A stretch of 22,427 bases of DNA, from contig QXVZ01027207.1 in the NCBI GenBank assembly GCA_008931825.1, positions 1-22,427 on the forward strand, given 5' to 3'. The translations under genes and the position numbers were made by a program. The stretch comes from Phallusia fumigata (lineage: Eukaryota > Chordata > Ascidiacea > Phlebobranchia > Ascidiidae). The notes beneath the pieces were generated by a model. The model saw only the letters and a list, made by a program, of their open reading frames with translations. It was not told the DNA's origin and did no database searches. This document shows positions 1 through 12,200 of this stretch, piece after piece. Every line of letters starts with the position of its first letter. The stretch's first letter is position 1.

Positions 1-15
1 TTTTTTACCAAGTAC

Positions 16-257
16 CTTTTTTTGAAAATGTTTGTTCATCTAGCTCAGGAATATAGGCTTTGGGTATTGGATATTGGCAAAACAATGGCCATGCATATGG
101 CTCACTTTTGAATGTTTTAAAGAGATTTTTGTTTTTTAAGTCTTTTGCACCACTTAAAGTACGGGGTGGAAGCACCCTTTCACCCTCACCACCAATCAGA
201 TGAGTTCGTACCAAAAGGTGGTTTCTTTCTATTGTCAACTCATCAATTATAATACTG
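16..257 (-). CDS. TBC1D32: TBC1D32 exon 23 (last exon in window)
   Basis: Residues about 938-1017: [20 protein letters not shown] then [14 protein letters not shown], a Lys-rich insert, and [20 protein letters not shown]. The family has [31 protein letters not shown] followed by PYPWPMFSSYPLP. The acceptor is gtctctacag|C. The donor is probably AAAAAAG|gtacttg, ending the exon at 16; cttg|gtaaaa, ending it at 9, is the alternative. The C-terminal TBC region follows outside the window. Confidence 0.92.
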
Positions 258-3200
258 CTGTAGAGACAATGAAAGTTATAAGATCAATAGGAAAATAAAT
301 ACACTCATCAAGCAAACCTGTCTGAAGTTTGATTATTTTTTTGCAGTTCCAGTAAAAGTTGTTGTATTCTGTACTGAGTTTCCAAAAGTAACCATGTGTC
401 AAGGTTGCAAGACAAAAGGGTGAGAAGCCTAGAAAAGTCGTGACAAAAATATAGTTACAGGGCTCATTTTGTCACCAACAAGTCTGGTTAATGTGTTTTT
501 TTTGCATAGGGATCTAAATCCCAAACCATAGCCTTTCATTAGTCAAAACCTCAATTGGTTAATATGGTTCATGGAATAGAAATTAATTGATTTATTCAAT
601 TAACTGAAATGTTGACTTCAGTGTGACAGACCAATGTTTCTTAAAGTATGACGCTATGAAGAACATGAATTATCTGAGTCAAGATAATGCTATTTCTTCA
701 AAGACAGCCACACTATTATCTCATTTTCATTGCATAGACCTAATGACACTTTGTGTAATCACTGACAACAACAACTTTAATTGATGGAAAATATATTGCA
801 TTTTCTAAAATCTAAAGAAACTTATATATGGTAAAAAATATAAGATAAGTTAAAAGTATGAGAAAATAAATCGAGATTGCAAATCCAAATACATTAGTGA
901 GAAGGAAGTGGAGAAAGTTAATGTCACAAATTTATGTGCCTATGTGTGTGCGTTTCCAACCTTTTTTGGCACACCTGTGATCAAATGTACAGTGGTTTGG
1001 AAGAGTTCTGTCATATTCTGTGATGCAAGCCTCGACATAGTTTGTGGAAAGCGAATTTTTCTATTCTAAAGTGGTAATGTGCACCTATATGGTACTTCTT
1101 GAGAAAACATGTTTGTTGCCATAGCAACATTATTTATGGTAGGGAAAGTGTTAATTAGCAACCCTGGTAACAACATGTGCTGTGTATATTGATTTTGGAT
1201 AATCACATAAAAATTCTCGGCAAATTGCCTGTGGGATTAACTGGATTTAATCNGGGAAAGTGTTAATTAGCAACCCTGGTAACAACATGTGCTGTGTATA
1301 TTGATTTTGGATAATCACATAAAAATTCTTGGCAAATTGCCTGTGGGATTAACTGGATTTAATCTGTAGTAAGAAATTTGTTAGGCATTGCTCCAACCTA
1401 GTGAAACACAATGGGTTGAATCAAAATAATAAAATGATAAACATAACATTTTCAAACCTTAATCCAAAGACGTGTGACTGCTCAAAGTTCAGCAAAAAGT
1501 GATACTTTTGTGGGGAATTGAGTAAAACCAATCGATCAAGTAGATCCTGGAAGCATCTCACTTAAATAATTCTCTACTGCTATGTGAACAAGTAAGACAA
1601 CACAACCTACCAGTGGAGAATTAGGAATATCTCTGAAAGAGTACAATGATTTGTTGGGAAGCTTTTTCGCAACAAAAATTTCATGAACAGATTGATAAGA
1701 ACTCAAAACATTTGCCAATCCAGTAAAGGCCTGTGTACAAAAATTCAAACATTTATTGTTACAAATGGGTTAAGCGAAGCAGCTTGTTAATAAGTTGGGA
1801 AGGCTACAAATTTATCACTATTATTAAATCCAGATGATATGAAGGTACCGCTAATTGATACAAGGCATTCCATAACAACTTTTCACCACACAAAATTTAC
1901 TCCATGTGCAAATCTAACAGCCGAGGACTAATCAATAACCTTGTGGACAGGTCTCTCTGTTCGACCAAGGAAGTTGGATCTTGAAGGTTGTTGTGTTTCA
2001 CCTTCAGTACACTCAATGCTGGCCCAAAATTCATGAACAATTGCACGTAAAAATCCTGCATGTTGTAAAGCTGCAAAGTCAAAGAGTAAAATAAGAACTG
2101 GTTTGACCCATTGTTTTTACGTTTTATTACCCATTGTTCCAGCTGCGGTTGATGCAAGTTGTGTTACCATCACTCCATAACCAAACTTCTCACATTTGCT
2201 TACCTTGAAAAGATTGATAAACTATTTTTCTATTTTGGTAGATTTAAATAAAAATTTATATTTGTCAATAATAAAGGATAAACAGGTGACATACAACTTA
2301 CCTGTAGTTTTTTTGTGTATCTTGAATGCATGTAGACAACACACTCATTTATTGCTCCAGTTTGTTGAAGCAAAAGCAAACCCTAGGATAAAATTAAAAA
2401 TAATTTAAATGTTAAAATTCAGCATTTATTCTGCTACATAACATACTTATTGATACAAATAAATGTTCAAAGAACAACAGTTGGCTAATTAAAATAGTTG
2501 TTTCAAATCCAAGTCTTATATCAACTCGTGCAGATTGGCAGAAAAAATTACAAAACATCAACCAAGTAACATTTTTTATCTTGGAAAAGTATCTCATGCT
2601 TTCTACATGATTTCTTGTAACTGCTGGCGGCCATTTATCATTATAACAGTCTCAGTTGTGATGCCATAATACGTAAATGTAAAGGTTTGAAATGTGGCAT
2701 TGTATCAGCACTTCTGCATTTGCAAACGCCATTTGCTTTAATGTCAGGTGCATGTCCCTTTTTACATGTACATTTGAACACCTTGTAGACAAAACAATAT
2801 TGGCTAAGATTACTTGACACAAATGCCAATTATGGATTGCATTGTGTGCATATGGAATTCAATATCATACTTTGAACATCCCTATTTATCAGTCACCAAT
2901 TCTGCAGATGAAGTAGTGATGATGCATAACTAAAATGGGTGGCTTTCTGGAGGGAGCTATAAGGCAAAACCTCCTGAACTACCATCTATTCCAGTTTCAT
3001 TCAACTGGGACAAGTAGTTCACAATCTATCCAGGTTAACCTCATCTGCACTCATGTAACATCATCTTAAAAACTTTCCATTTGGGGATTAATTAACCCAA
3101 CCCGGTTTCAACATGTTACTAATTTGCAACATGACTAACAGCTTTGTATGGGCTGTGGCCAATTAGGTTTAGCAAAAACAATTATGCAACTATAAGGCAA

Positions 3201-6200
3201 GAAAATTAGGGGATCAAGTGTGGATAGTGTGGTAAATATGCTTTTTCTAGTTGGATACAGTATATGTAGTAAGATACATCTACCTTTTCCATNAAAATGG
3301 GTGGCTTTCTGGAGGGAGCTATAAGGCAAAACCTCCTGAACTACCATCTATTCCAGTTTCATTCAACTGGGACAAGTAGTTCACAATCTATCCAGGTTAA
3401 CTTCATCTGCACTCATGTAACATCATCACAAAAACTTTCCATTTGGGGATAAATTAACTCAACTCGGTTTCAACATGTTACTAATTTGCAACATGACTAA
3501 CAGCTTTATATGGGCTGTGGCCAATTAGGTTTAGCAAAAACAATTATGCAACTAAAAGGCAAAAAAATTAGGGGATCAAGTGTGAATAGTGTGGTAAATA
3601 TGCTTTTTCTAGTTGGATACAGTATATGTAGTAGGATACATCTACCTTTTCCATTTATTAACAACATACTTGTGGTGTTGCAGCAAAATTTAAAAGATTA
3701 TCCAACAAAGTGTCCTCCCACATCACCACACTTCTTGAGCTGGATTGTGTTGGAATACTTTGCTGGTCACTATCAACTTCTTCTTGACTTGAAAACTGTT
3801 TAATTTCATGGGTCTGAAAAAAAAATAATTTTGATCTGATTCCACATGTTTATTTATACATTGTATGTGTTCAAACATCAAGAAACCTGTTTCCAAGCAG
3901 CTGCTATCTTTTCATGCAACTGATATTCCATAAGCAGCAATAGACCCTCACAAGTATTATACAGTTGACGACATACAAACACATAAGCCCCGATGACTGA
4001 GTGCGATGGAACTAAGTGTGGTGGTAATGATTGTCGTAGATTTCCTCCCAAAGCTTTTTGTGCAAATTGAGCAATACTATGTGCAGCTGATCTATCAATA
4101 AAGAAAAACAACATGAAAAATTGGTTAAAAACAATAAATACGATCGTACAATCTCCAATCCATCGCACTACTATTCGTTCCAAAAAATAGGCACCAATGA
4201 AATCAGATTTGATGGTTGAACCTCCATTGCCATGCAGGGCTCTGTTTAACTTGATATTTGAGGCAAACTGTTTAATTAACCTTATCACATCTGGTTTAAA
4301 CTATTTGGAAAGTAACACTTTATCTGCAGTTACAGAATGACCACTCAGCAGACATTTGATCAGAGTTGGGGAGCCAGAAAGCGATTGGTAAAAAAAACAA
4401 GATGTAATAATTAAACCTGAGTATAAATCTGCTAGGTTTTAGGAAATATCTGACTCTGTTTTCCTGCTCATACTGCTGCATTTGCTTAGCAGTGCTGAAA
4501 TAGACCAATCAATTATAATCAATCATGGGCTAGGGTGTTACCGTTTTTGTCTACTTTTCTGACGGATGGGAAATGCTTATATACAGCCGTTTTACTTGTG
4601 CCTTTAGTTAGTATTGACTAACTGAAAAATATGTATGACAAAAAACACTGTCCTGCATTTATTTTAGTCACTACCTACCTTGGGGCGAAGCCCAAAATAA
4701 CTATGTGAAAAGTAAAGTGAAAAATAATTGTTTAAACACCTCTTTTTACCAAGGCTACTATAAAAAGAATACAAACAGAAACACTTTAATTGGATAATGG
4801 TTTAACTGTTACTGAAGTTCACCTCCTTTTAGCTTAATGTGTATGTTTTGTTGTTTAGTTTTACACAAATAAAAGATTTGCTTTTAATCAGTCATTCCGA
4901 TTTGGGGGGTGCCTAACCCTGGCAATTAACTTCACTGCTCATAGGAACCAACTACCTACCCCTTTGCAGTTGAAGACTTGGAAAGAAGTAATTTCCTTCC
5001 ACAGCATGTTGATGTAAGACATGCAAGTATTTCTGCAATGTGCAACATAGTAGATTCCCTTACCCTTTGTTCTACGTCACTTGCTGAAACACAAATTTTC
5101 ATTCACTTCAATTGTATTGCCTTAGTTTGATATCATCAACACTGGCCTATCTATCAACCAATGCACCAATTTGAAATCAAGATAAGTACGCCAATCAGTA
5201 ATCTTGATTCCAGCAAAATGTAACTAGATTAAAGTTGTTTCTACCTAAATGTACTGTATTTTGCAACAGACGTGTAGTCATTACTTAAAATAGATTTAGA
5301 AAACAACAAACTTACATAACCAATTCTGTATTGAACCAATAAGTGATGTGATAAATTGTTCTCCGACACATTCTTTGACGAATGCATTTGATGAACACAG
5401 ATTACATAAAGCCTGAAAACAATTATCCAAGTGTTCACTTTTTATTAAATTATTGTGCAAATGCAACAGTTTTAACGATGTCAGGTTTTTTTTATGAACT
5501 AATACATGAAGGCAATTTAAAATAAAAAACTAGTGTTTTGGTTTTATTAGGAACAAAAACTAAACCNGTTACTGAAGTTCACCTCCTTTTAGCTTAATGT
5601 GTATGTTTTGTTGTTTAGTTTTACACAAATAAAAGATTTGCTTTTAATCAGTCATTCCGATTTGGGGGGTGCCTAACCCTGGCAATTAACTTCACTGCTC
5701 ATAGGAACCAACTACCTACCCCTTTGCAGTTGAAGACTTGGAAAGAAGTAATTTCCTTCCACAGCATGTTGATGTAAGACATGCAAGTATTTCTGCAATG
5801 TGCAACATAGTAGATTCCCTTACCCTTTGTTCTACGTCACTTGCTGAAACACAAATTTTCATTTACTTCAATTGTATTGCCTTAGTTTGATATCATCAAC
5901 ACTGGCCTATCTATCAACCAATGCATAATTTGAAATCAAGATAAGTACGCCAATCAGTAATCTTGATTCCAGCAAAATGTAACTAGATTAAAGTTGTTTC
6001 TACCTAAATATACTGTATTTTGCAACAGACGTGTAGTCATTACTTAAAATAGATTTAGAAAACAACAAACTTACATAACCAATTCTGTATTGAACCAATA
6101 AGTGATGTGATAAATTGTTCTCCGACACATTCTTTGACGAATGCATTTGATGAACACAGATTACATAATGCCTGAAAACAATTATCCAAGTGTTCACTTT

Positions 6201-9200
6201 TTATTAAATTATTGTGCAAATGCAACAGTTTTAATGATGTCAGGTTTTTTATAAACTAATACATGAAGGCAATTTTAAATAAAAAAACTAGTGTTTTGGT
6301 TTTATTAGGAACAAAAACTAAACCTTTTTGCAAACTGTAGTATGAGTACTTCAGGAAAAAACAAAATTACCTTTGCAATGAATGCAGCTGGTTCATACTT
6401 GTTAATTGGTTTTGATTTTGTATCTGCTAAATTCAATACCTGTGCAACCATAAATGCAACTTATGAACACTTTTCTAATTTAAATGTAAAAATTAATGGT
6501 TTTCTGACTTTAAACCATTATGTTAAAACCAGTCTTACCATTATCCAGGAAACCAACATGTCTTGGACATGTATTATTTGACCATCTAGCAATTGCACTG
6601 GAAATAACTGTCTTCCACATGAGTACATTACTAGTCTTGCAATAATTGACGAGCAATGTATAAAACAAGCAAAATCCAAATGTTGCATGCTGTATACAAC
6701 CCTAAAATGAATAAAATTTCCAGCATTTCATTTACAGCAGCTCCAAAAATTTATTTTATTTTTCTATTAGGAATTTGAGCAGTTTTACACATGTCGTAAG
6801 TAAAGATGTTTATAAAGGACAGAAAAACAATGCCTTCCCAATGCTATGACATGCCTTACACAACTAAAATGAAATGAGGTATTTTTGATATCATACAATA
6901 ATGAGTTATTCTATATTGTACTTTCCTAGCAACAGCAAACTAAAAAAATAAAATTATTTACAATTTTAGGTTAAAATGTAAAAAAATGCACACCTGTCTT
7001 GCTGTGACATCTTTCTATCCATATTGAGCACTGGGTGACTGACATAGTTCTTACAAAATGTCATGGTGTTATGCACAACATAAACCAAAAATTGCCTAAA
7101 ACATACATAAAAACAAAACTGGTTTTTACCACTACCTTATCCGACCTAAAACTAGCTGTGCTAGCAAAGTATCTTAAAATTATAAGTGACACACAGCTAT
7201 TATTTTTGTTAAATTAATGCTTAAAATAAATTTTAGTGTGATTAACTAAACCTCTACCTTTAAAGTTGCCATCCAAAGCTGTAATTACAGGATTGTGCAT
7301 TTGGCAAAAAATAGGAGGGGTAGTAATCATGTTTTTCCAACGATAAATTATATCCACAAGGGATACTTTCAGCATATTACCATTTTACATACATTGCCAC
7401 TCAATCGAAAAAAGATTGAAGATGCATTACACTACTTTACATTAGGTCCTGTAGTAACTTCAACTTTTTTTGCATCGTCTCATATAAATATTTTGTTACA
7501 CCATAATAACATGTTTTACAAACTGTCAAAATTTTATCTAATTTGTTAACTTCTGGGGCTATGTAGTAAAAAATCTCAGCCATAATGGCATGTTCTACAA
7601 ACTATATATTTCAACCAATTTAAATTGTTTTATAACTGACACATTTTAGGGGGCCTTCAGGAAGGTGACCCATACTTACGTCAATCATTAACTTTAAAAT
7701 CTCTTACTTTGTGTAGGAAATCATAGTAACCCAAATGCAATAAATGACATAACTTGTATGACTTTCTTTTGGTACATTATAACAGTTCTGTATGCCAAAG
7801 CAACTAAAATTTACCGATATTTCTTCTCCAAACGTGAAATAACCGCTGCTCTGCCATAATTTCCATGTAGCCATTTTCTGAACCAGTGTGCATCAATGTC
7901 AACAAGAGAAATTAAATGAAGACCAGAAAATGGAGCTTCAATAAAAATAAAGTTTCACTATTAATTTCAATTTCACCTATTAAACTATTGTAAAACTAGA
8001 AAGGTGGCTTTCCTTATGTATGCTACTATTCCACATATATTACAACCCATTCGAAGAAAACTTGTAATATTTGTTTCATACTTTGTCCTCAGGTACAATA
8101 ACTTTTTGTTGCATGACTGTTTTGCAAGCACATGTCATGTTGAATAGGTGTTTTGCACATAAATGCCAAGATTTTGGTTAACAACATAGTTCTAATTTTA
8201 CTTTTATGTACCTCAAAAAACTTTTTTGGTTAACTGAACAATGTGGATGACATGCCACAATATATACAACCTGTCAAATTTTTATCTAATTCAGACCATG
8301 TTTAAATATTTGACTCATTCATAAAGAAACTCCTGGGACTTTTATCTTTTTCAGATTTTTGCTGGAGCTGGGGCTGTGGGGTCAAATAAACAAATCCATA
8401 CACCACAATGGTATGTTCTACTGACTGTCGAAATTTCATTTAATTATGATTGTTTCTTAATTTGACCATTTTTGGGTGCTATTGAGGTTGGAGCTAAAGC
8501 TAAAGCTTACCCCCAGATGTCCAACAAATATTACATGCCCCCCACAGTCCCCGATCACAAAATGTGGATACTGTTTATCGTGGGAATTCCCTTTTCATAA
8601 TAGATGCATTGTGACATGATAGGCTCTTAATGTTAATGCCATGTGTGCCAAGTTTTGTACTTTCTCTGCATTGCTGATCTGAATACATTGTTTTCCAAAC
8701 TTTTTATTTGACACTTTTGGGAAAAATTGGAGTTTCAAAGCACCAGCAACAAGAATTTTAAAAAAAAATTTATTATCCAAGTTGGATGTATTAAAAAAAA
8801 TTACATATCATTTAATGTAAATGTTGGCTTGCTTGTCTTTAGAAAGTTCAAGGAATTTCGACAGAATTATTGTGCGACCCCCTTGAAAAAGTAAAACGAC
8901 ACACAAGGGCAATATGATGCACAGTTTGAAAACCATTTCAATACTTAACTTTCTGATTGCAATTTTACCTGCTCTTATGAAATCTGTTATAAGATCAAAT
9001 GTGCTGTTCAAAATGCTATCCAGAAAACTTTCTGGATATCGTACCCATATTGAAGGAACTTCACATTGAAACTCATTCAAAAGACGCAATCTGCATTAAA
9101 ATGTTAAAGTTACACTTTGAAAAAATAAAGAAAGTACTTGCATTTCTTCATGACAAAATGTTGGACGTTTATTGTTTTTGTTCACCACAAAAAAATACTA

Positions 9201-12200
9201 TGATTTGTCCAAATAGCACTGGCTGACTGCCAACAAACTCAGAAATGACAGAGCCAAATAAAAATACAAATTTGGCCAGACAGTAGTTCTCTTAAACATG
9301 CAAAACTCTAAAATATGCAACTTCCAACTAGAGAGGTGGCGTTGTCCATAATTTCATTCCACATACACTACCACCTCAAAATGATGTTCTCCACATATAC
9401 CATTTTCTTTAGTACATTGGATATATATTCAACACCCACATTACATATGGTCCCTAATTCCCTTGGCATTTTATAACATGATTGTTTCTGCTAGCATATG
9501 GGTCCTACTCGCAATTTTCTGAATAGAAATGATGTTTTTAGGACATGATTGATTCCTTTCACTGCGAAAGGTTTCACTTCTAACAACCCTTTCATTGCGA
9601 TTCAGCAACGCGCTGTAAATCCAACAACAACATTGCGCCTTTTGACCAACCAAATATATGCTAACATGCTACTGTACAAAAGGGTGCAACTGTAAATGAG
9701 AGCAAAGTTATTGTAATATCTTTTACTTATTTAGCAAACGCATCTCGGTTAACCTTATGCAATCATGTAAAGCAGTGATGAAGTATCAACAGCTGATATT
9801 CGTAAAAAAATGATAATACGGAAAACAACCGTTTTTGTGTGAAGTAGCAGCCTTTTACCAGCCGCTGAGCGTTGCGTCACTAGTGTCGTAAACTCGTCAA
9901 TCACTCCCTTGCATCAGGTCATTTTGCATTTGGGGCAATACGTTCAAACGCATATTTGCAGCTGTATGGATAAATACTTGACCGATCAGGCTAAAATTTT
10001 AAACAACCAATAAAAAGCACCCTTCATATGTACATTTCAAATGTCAATACATTTGGATTAGTATGTCTGATGTAAAGGGCATATACAAAAAAGTGAATAT
10101 TTGCTGTTAAAAAGTTGAAAAAATGGGTGAGTCCAAATCAAAGTCACAAAACACTTCATAACACTTTGCATTGCATCAAAAATCAAAATAGGAAACTTCT
10201 AGAAAACTCCTTTTGTTAAATATTGCAGTTTTAAAAATTTCACATTTTGGGGGCCTGTGGGTTAACTGGGGTAAAAAGTTGTGAGTGCACAACTTTAGAC
10301 AACCATCTATCAGAATTTGAACAACTCTTTGTTGACCAAAATGTGGGAACAAACTCATGTAAACAAAAATCTTACATTTGGGGTTAAAAAGGTAAAAAAT
10401 TGGTAAATCCAAACTAAAGCCTAAAAATCATTAGCCTAAAAAGAAATACTTTGCATTGTACCAACTATTAAAATAAGAAACTTCTAGGTGACTTACTTTG
10501 TTAAATATTACTGTTTTAAAAATTTCACATTTTGAGAGCCTGTGGGTGAACTGATGGGTGAATTGGGGTAAAAAGTTGTCAGTGCACAACTTCAGATACC
10601 CATCTATCAGGTGTGAAAATTTAAAGAAATTTGAACAACTCCTTAGTAAAAAAGAAATAAAGAAAACAAAACAAAGTAAAAACAATATATTTTATGTCCC
10701 CTTCATGGAAGGGGACCCATAACTGTAACAGTCTTGGGTACATTTGGTAAAACTGGCTCACAAATGAAGGATAGGCTTCATGTGGTGAGTGGTGTCACTA
10801 ACCATATCTCAAAAACAGCACAACGTATTTATTTGCATGACAACTTTTCAAATGTTAAAAGGTAAATTTATTATACTTCACCTTTGCTTGACTGTATAGA
10901 TACACATAACTAACCATTACCACATTAAGAACAATACAACCAAATGTTAAATGTCGTACCATTACAGTTTGCCTACCTTTACAGACAATTACAGATACAA
11001 TACTATTTAGTTCATCACCCTTTTTAAACAACGCATGATTTTGATCCTCACTTTTGTCATGCTACTCCACATATATATCTTGGAAATTGTGATGAAAAGT
11101 TACCTTAGTAAAGTACGACTTGTGTTCGGGTTGGAAAGAAATAGCTTATCATCGGTAATATGAATTGGCCAAACTTCGAAACATTGCATGATGTGTTCAG
11201 ATAAACATGTAAAAGTTTCCCTCATGATTTGATAACTAGAAACTAAACACAGCATTTTAAATTGTTATTTACTGTTCAGGTAACACATATCAAGGTGCCG
11301 GATGGAACAACTACTTACCTGCAAACATTTTTGCATGAAAGCTGAGTGCAGTATGTGATATAAAATTATCATTGTCAGCCAAAGCATCCATTAAAGCAAC
11401 TCTTAAATGAGACCAGCTTTCACTTGCCATTACATCAGAAGGTGGAACTTGACATAACCTTAGTAATGCTTCGCGTCGCTTATTGATTGGTTGAACTGAA
11501 CTCAATTCTTCAGCAATTCTGTGAAATTGTTCCTAAAGAGCATGACAAAAACTTATGAGCGTGAAACTTTTTTGTCGTATTGGTTCAGGAAATCTTTCGC
11601 TGTTAGCCCGCAAAACTTTTGACAAAATTTACTCAAAACATGTGAGGGCCTTTACTGTTTGTAAAAAGATTCGGTGCAACCAGACATTGGAGAAGGAATA
11701 TAAAGGAGTTCCAAAATGGAAATGCTTATTGCTTGCAAGGCATTTTTCAACGTCCCNTTGGATTAGTATGTCTGATGTAAAGGGCATATACAAAAAAGTG
11801 AATATTTGCTGTTAAAAAGTTGAAAAAATGGGTGAGTCCAAATCAAAGTCACAAAACACTTCATAACACTTTGCATTGCATCAAAAATCAAAATAGGAAA
11901 CTTCTAGAAAACTCCTTTTGTTAAATATTGCAGTTTTAAAAATTTCACATTTTGGGGGCCTGTGGGTTAACTGGGGTAAAAAGTTGTGAGTGCACAACTT
12001 TAGACAACCATCTATCAGAATTTGAACAACTCTTTGTTGACCAAAATGTGGGAACAAACTCATGTAAACAAAAATCTTACATTTGGGGTTAAAAAGGTAA
12101 AAAATTGGTAAATCCAAACTAAAGCCTAAAAATCATTAGCCTAAAAAGAAATACTTTGCATTGTACCAACTATTAAAATAAGAAACTTCTAGGTGACTTA

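Larger units (their letters stand above)
4808..6324 (+). repeat. About 758-bp direct duplication flanking N5567, carrying exons 11 and 12 twice
   Basis: 4808-5566 and 5568-6324 are the same sequence with a few substitutions and small indels (atgcaccaatttg versus atgcataatttg). They abut the N. Each copy holds intact exons 11 and 12, and the only difference within the two exons is silent. Exon 11 enters in phase 0 and exon 12 leaves in phase 2, so using both would frameshift. This is allelic or contig-overlap duplication. Confidence 0.93.
9091..11103 (-). other. TBC1D32 intron 5 (longest part of copy-1 block)
   Basis: About 2.0 kb. It holds a repeat-family head at 9326-9371, a CpG-richer stretch at about 9540-9960 with no clear exon, an imperfect two-unit tandem repeat at 10161-10644, and the hairpin at 10696-10716. 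From 10053 onward it is duplicated base for base at 11758 and beyond. Confidence 0.7.

Noticed and set aside
1897-2157. An 86-codon ORF in the default frame as the coding frame.
   Set aside because: The conserved ALQHAGFL...ECTEG reading lies in a different frame with correct splice phases; the longer ORF crosses intron sequence.
3878-4288. A single 136-codon minus-strand ORF as one exon.
   Set aside because: Its middle (Phe/Ile-rich) is most likely a 63-bp intron. The two flanks match the family separately and phases 1/1 agree when it is removed.
9100-9188. An exon ending ATGCAA|gtactt between exons 5 and 6.
   Set aside because: No acceptor AG lies in the open interval, and exon 5 already joins exon 6 in phase with a family-like product.
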